Both the position numbers and the translations under genes were made by a program. A stretch of 12,164 bases of DNA from Verrucomicrobia subdivision 3 bacterium UBA7542. Lineage in GTDB: Bacteria; Verrucomicrobiota; Verrucomicrobiia; Limisphaerales; UBA11358. How positions within the stretch are numbered: the stretch's first letter is position 1; every line of letters starts with the position of its first letter. This document shows positions 9,946 through 12,164 of the stretch, piece by piece. A model generated the notes under the pieces. It was not told where the DNA came from and searched no databases. It saw nothing but the letters and a program-made list of their open reading frames with translations. The stretch is taken from positions 1,518-13,681 of the forward strand of contig DLMG01000284.1 in assembly GCA_002479245.1 (NCBI GenBank), given 5' to 3'.

Positions 9946-10893
9946 CTATTTCGCCGGTTGGTTGGTTTGTGGTGGTGGTGTTTGCGACTGCTGGAGTTTT
10001 GCCGCGTCTTCGGGTTTGATAACCTCGATCTTCGCGCCATTTTTCATTTCTGCAGCCGAAGGCACTTTGATGATGTCGCTGGTGAGCGGCATTGCCGGCC
10101 CGGACACCGCCGACGGCTCAGGCGCCGGCTTAGGTTCGGTGGAGAGCAGTTCAACTTCAAAAATCAAAACGGAATTGGGCGGGATACCGGGGCGCCCCCG
10201 TTCGCCGTAAGCGAGTTCCGACGGCACAAACAACTTCCACTTGGAACCGACCTTCATCTGCATGAGCGCTTCCGTCCAGCCGTGAATCACGTTGCCAACG
10301 GGAAACTGCGCCGGTTTGCCGTGTTTGATGGAACTGTCGAATTCCGTGCCATCAATCAACGTGCCGCGATAATTCACCATTACGACGTCGTTGGGCGTTG
10401 GAATCGTCCCGTTGCCATTGGTGATGACTTTGTATTGCAGGCCGTCCGGCAACGTGATGACACCCGGGTTGTTTTTGTTTGTGGCCAGAAAGGCTGCGCC
10501 TTCCGCTTTGTTTTTTACCGCAGCCTCTTCCCGTGTTTTTTGCTGCTTGGCGGCAAACTCTTTTTGAAATGCCGTCAGCGTCTCCTGCGCCTGTTCCGGT
10601 GTGAGCAGCGTGGGGCCGGACAGCACGTCATTGATGCCGCGCGCGACCAGGTTTGCGTCAACCTCGACCCCCTGGCGCTGCAAGTTGTGGCCCATTGACA
10701 TGCCAATGGCATAACTGATGCGCGCCTTTTCGTCACTTAACACATTCGTGCCGGCCGGCGTCTGGGTCGCAGGAGTCTGGCTGGCAGTGGCCCCGGGTTT
10801 GACCGGGGTGGCGCTTGGTTTTGAATTGGAGGTGCAGCCTGCAAGACAGGCGACACCCAGTGAAATGGTTACAGCTAAAGCAATGGTTTTCAT
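9946..10893 (-). CDS. FKBP-type peptidyl-prolyl isomerase lipoprotein (FkpA/Mip-like)
   Basis: A 315-residue predicted lipoprotein. The signal peptide ends in the lipobox LAGC with Cys20, followed by a Ser/Pro/Thr-rich linker. Residues about 53-140 form an FKBP N-terminal dimerisation domain (DEKARISYAIGMSMGHNLQR and a long helix). The FKBP domain covers about 160-252, with the active-site residues Tyr175, Phe185, Asp186, Phe197, Val202, Ile203, Trp206, Tyr229 and Phe245 all conserved with FKBP12. A proline-rich tail follows (PPPQTNQPAK). The protein should assist folding of envelope proteins. The start at 10893 was chosen because it gives a standard lipoprotein signal; the longer frame from 10983 would add 30 unrelated residues from the promoter region. 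A TTGCAA-16-GATAAT promoter candidate supports this. It is first of three minus-strand quality-control genes. Confidence 0.94.
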   Translation of the reverse strand: MKTIALAVTISLGVACLAGCTSNSKPSATPVKPGATASQTPATQTPAGTNVLSDEKARISYAIGMSMGHNLQRQGVEVDANLVARGINDVLSGPTLLTPEQAQETLTAFQKEFAAKQQKTREEAAVKNKAEGAAFLATNKNNPGVITLPDGLQYKVITNGNGTIPTPNDVVMVNYRGTLIDGTEFDSSIKHGKPAQFPVGNVIHGWTEALMQMKVGSKWKLFVPSELAYGERGRPGIPPNSVLIFEVELLSTEPKPAPEPSAVSGPAMPLTSDIIKVPSAAEMKNGAKIEVIKPEDAAKLQQSQTPPPQTNQPAK

Positions 10894-10914
10894 AGTTTTA
10901 ATTTTCGAGTGGCT

Positions 10915-10942
10915 ATTATCGGGGTTTGGATTAAAATTGCAA
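10915..10942 (-). promoter_or_regulatory. Candidate sigma-70 promoter of the FKBP-htrA-cbpA series
   Basis: On the minus strand TTGCAA (10937-10942) and GATAAT (10915-10920) are separated by 16 bases. The -10 matches consensus at 5 of 6 positions, the -35 at 4 of 6. Transcription would start near 10908, about 15 bases before the ATG at 10893. No convincing promoter for the divergent prc gene could be read in 10943-11040. Confidence 0.42.
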
Positions 10943-11040
10943 TTCCGTTTTACACACACGCCCCATAACCCCGGCGCGCTCAAAATGATTCCCTTGCTGA
11001 ACGAATCTGCTTAGACTTGGTCGAAGCTGTGCCAATTGCA

Positions 11041-12164
11041 ATGAGTCACTCAAAAATAAAAATCCTCGCCCCCATCGCGTCTGCCGTGCTGGCCGGGTCG
11101 GTCATCATCGGCTGCGCCATCGCCAAAACTGTTCCCCCATCCCTGCCGCCGACAACCCAAACCAGCATTTCCCCGGCGCTGATGACGCAAACAAACATTC
11201 TCCTGGCGCCGGGTCCAAACGACGCGCGCATCACCTACGTCACGGCGCGGTTGCTGGAGGAATTTCACTACTCGCAAGAACTGCTCGACACGGAGATTTC
11301 AGAGAGGTTTTTCGACGGTTATTTGGAAACCCTCGATCCGCGGCGTGAAAATTTTCTGCAATCCGATATTGCCGAATTCACGCACTACCGGACGAATCTT
11401 GACGCATTCACCATCGGTACCAACGGCACCGCCAACCTCACGCCCGCGTATGAAATTTACCGGCGATACCTTGAACGCATCCAACAGCACGCTGACTGCG
11501 TGAACGAACTTTTGCAGGCGGACAGATTCAAATTTAACACCGACGAACACATTCTTCTCGACCGTCGCCACGCGCCCTATCCCAAAGACCTCGGCGAGGC
11601 AAAACAGCTTTGGTCGCAGCGGCTGCGTTACGAGTATTTGCAGGAAAAACTCAGCCGCGAGATTTCGCCGACCAATAACAATGTGATTTTGACTTTGCCC
11701 AAATCCGCCACCGCGGAAATCACCGGCACGCTGGCGCGGCATTATCGCTGGAATTTGCACATGGCGACCAATTTGGACAGCACGGACGTTTTGCAGGCGT
11801 ATCTCAACGCCCTGGCACATGCCTACGACCCGCATTCGGATTATTTCAACACCGAGCACGCGCAGACTTTTTCCATCGACATGAGCCTGTCACTTTTCGG
11901 CATCGGCGCTCAACTGACCGAGGACGACGGCTATTGCACCATCAGTTCGCTTGTCCACGGCGGCCCGGCGGAGAAAAGCAAGCAACTGCATGAAAAAGAC
12001 CGCACCATTGCCGTTGCACAAAGCAATCAACCGCCCGTGAATGTTGTGGACATGGAACTCGGCAAAGTTGTCCAACTCATTCGCGGTCCAAAAGGAACCG
12101 AAGTGCGGCTGACCATCAGTCCGGTGGAAGACCGCGCCGTCCGCCGCGTTGTGACTTTGATCCG
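11041..12164 (+). CDS. prc: Tail-specific (C-terminal processing) protease Prc, 5-prime part
   Basis: The frame is open from the ATG to the window edge (374 codons). An N-terminal hydrophobic segment (LAPIASAVLAGSVIIGC) ends in a lipobox-like IIGC with Cys25, so a membrane-anchored or lipoprotein form is likely. The tail-specific-protease N-terminal domain follows, with RFFDGYLETLDPRRENFLQS then DIAEF, and the hallmark AYDPHSDYF at residues 261-269. From about residue 276 comes a PDZ domain (DMSLSLFGIGAQLTEDDGYC, then VHGGPAEKSKQL, LIRGPKGTEVRLTI). The Ser/Lys catalytic part lies beyond the window, so activity cannot be judged. Prc enzymes are usually near 650-720 residues and trim or degrade periplasmic proteins by their C-termini. 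It diverges from the FKBP gene across 147 bases. No clear Shine-Dalgarno site precedes the ATG, but the frame has no better start. Confidence 0.93.
   Translation, partial: MSHSKIKILAPIASAVLAGSVIIGCAIAKTVPPSLPPTTQTSISPALMTQTNILLAPGPNDARITYVTARLLEEFHYSQELLDTEISERFFDGYLETLDPRRENFLQSDIAEFTHYRTNLDAFTIGTNGTANLTPAYEIYRRYLERIQQHADCVNELLQADRFKFNTDEHILLDRRHAPYPKDLGEAKQLWSQRLRYEYLQEKLSREISPTNNNVILTLPKSATAEITGTLARHYRWNLHMATNLDSTDVLQAYLNALAHAYDPHSDYFNTEHAQTFSIDMSLSLFGIGAQLTEDDGYCTISSLVHGGPAEKSKQLHEKDRTIAVAQSNQPPVNVVDMELGKVVQLIRGPKGTEVRLTISPVEDRAVRRVVTLI

Noticed and set aside
10894..10983. A 30-residue N-terminal extension of the FKBP protein
   Set aside because: It would push a perfect lipoprotein signal peptide into the interior and overlaps the promoter candidate; it has no conserved-looking sequence.

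Overview
The window reads as a chromosomal segment of a moderately GC-rich (estimated by eye at somewhat under 60 percent) Gram-negative bacterium, most likely a Verrucomicrobiota of the Pedosphaera/Limisphaerales type. This is inferred from the secreted protein with an FTYQGRL N-terminus, YadA-like repeats and an S74 C-terminus, from the small GGGGTSTGGVYxVSGTIGQ secreted protein, and from the many short palindromic elements starting GTAGC. No tRNA, rRNA, CRISPR array, integrase or transposase was found. Twelve protein genes are supported, plus one decayed gene fragment.

Region 1 (1-1745, plus strand): ybaB (nucleoid-associated protein) and recR (recombination mediator), the usual pair downstream of dnaX, separated by a 60-base near-perfect hairpin. 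A HAD-family hydrolase follows. Palindromic repeats overlap the stop codons of both recR and the HAD gene. Region 2 (1746-3065): inverted pairs of REP-like hairpins surround two minus-strand genes, a 90-residue lysine-rich protein of unknown function and an SDR oxidoreductase.

Region 3 (3066-7309): a gene-free stretch of almost 700 bases full of dispersed palindromes and holding a decayed copy of the last part of the dnaJ-like gene. It is followed by two translationally coupled plus-strand genes: a 931-residue secreted beta-roll fibre-like protein ending in a self-cleaving S74 chaperone domain, and a small secreted beta-sandwich protein whose leader contains an inserted palindrome. The intact dnaJ-like 3-prime end lies at the far side, so this surface-gene block is flanked by imperfect direct repeats of about 65 bases in the same orientation. 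The fibre gene also carries four perfect copies of a 7-base repeat near its 5-prime end, a candidate frameshift switch.

Region 4 (7310-12164): a protein quality-control cluster. On the minus strand, reading leftwards, are an FKBP-type prolyl isomerase lipoprotein, an HtrA/DegP serine protease and a CbpA-type J-protein. Divergent from them on the plus strand is a tail-specific protease (Prc) truncated by the window edge. Three of the four are predicted to work in the envelope and could plausibly serve the folding and turnover of secreted proteins such as the neighbouring fibre. That functional link is inference.
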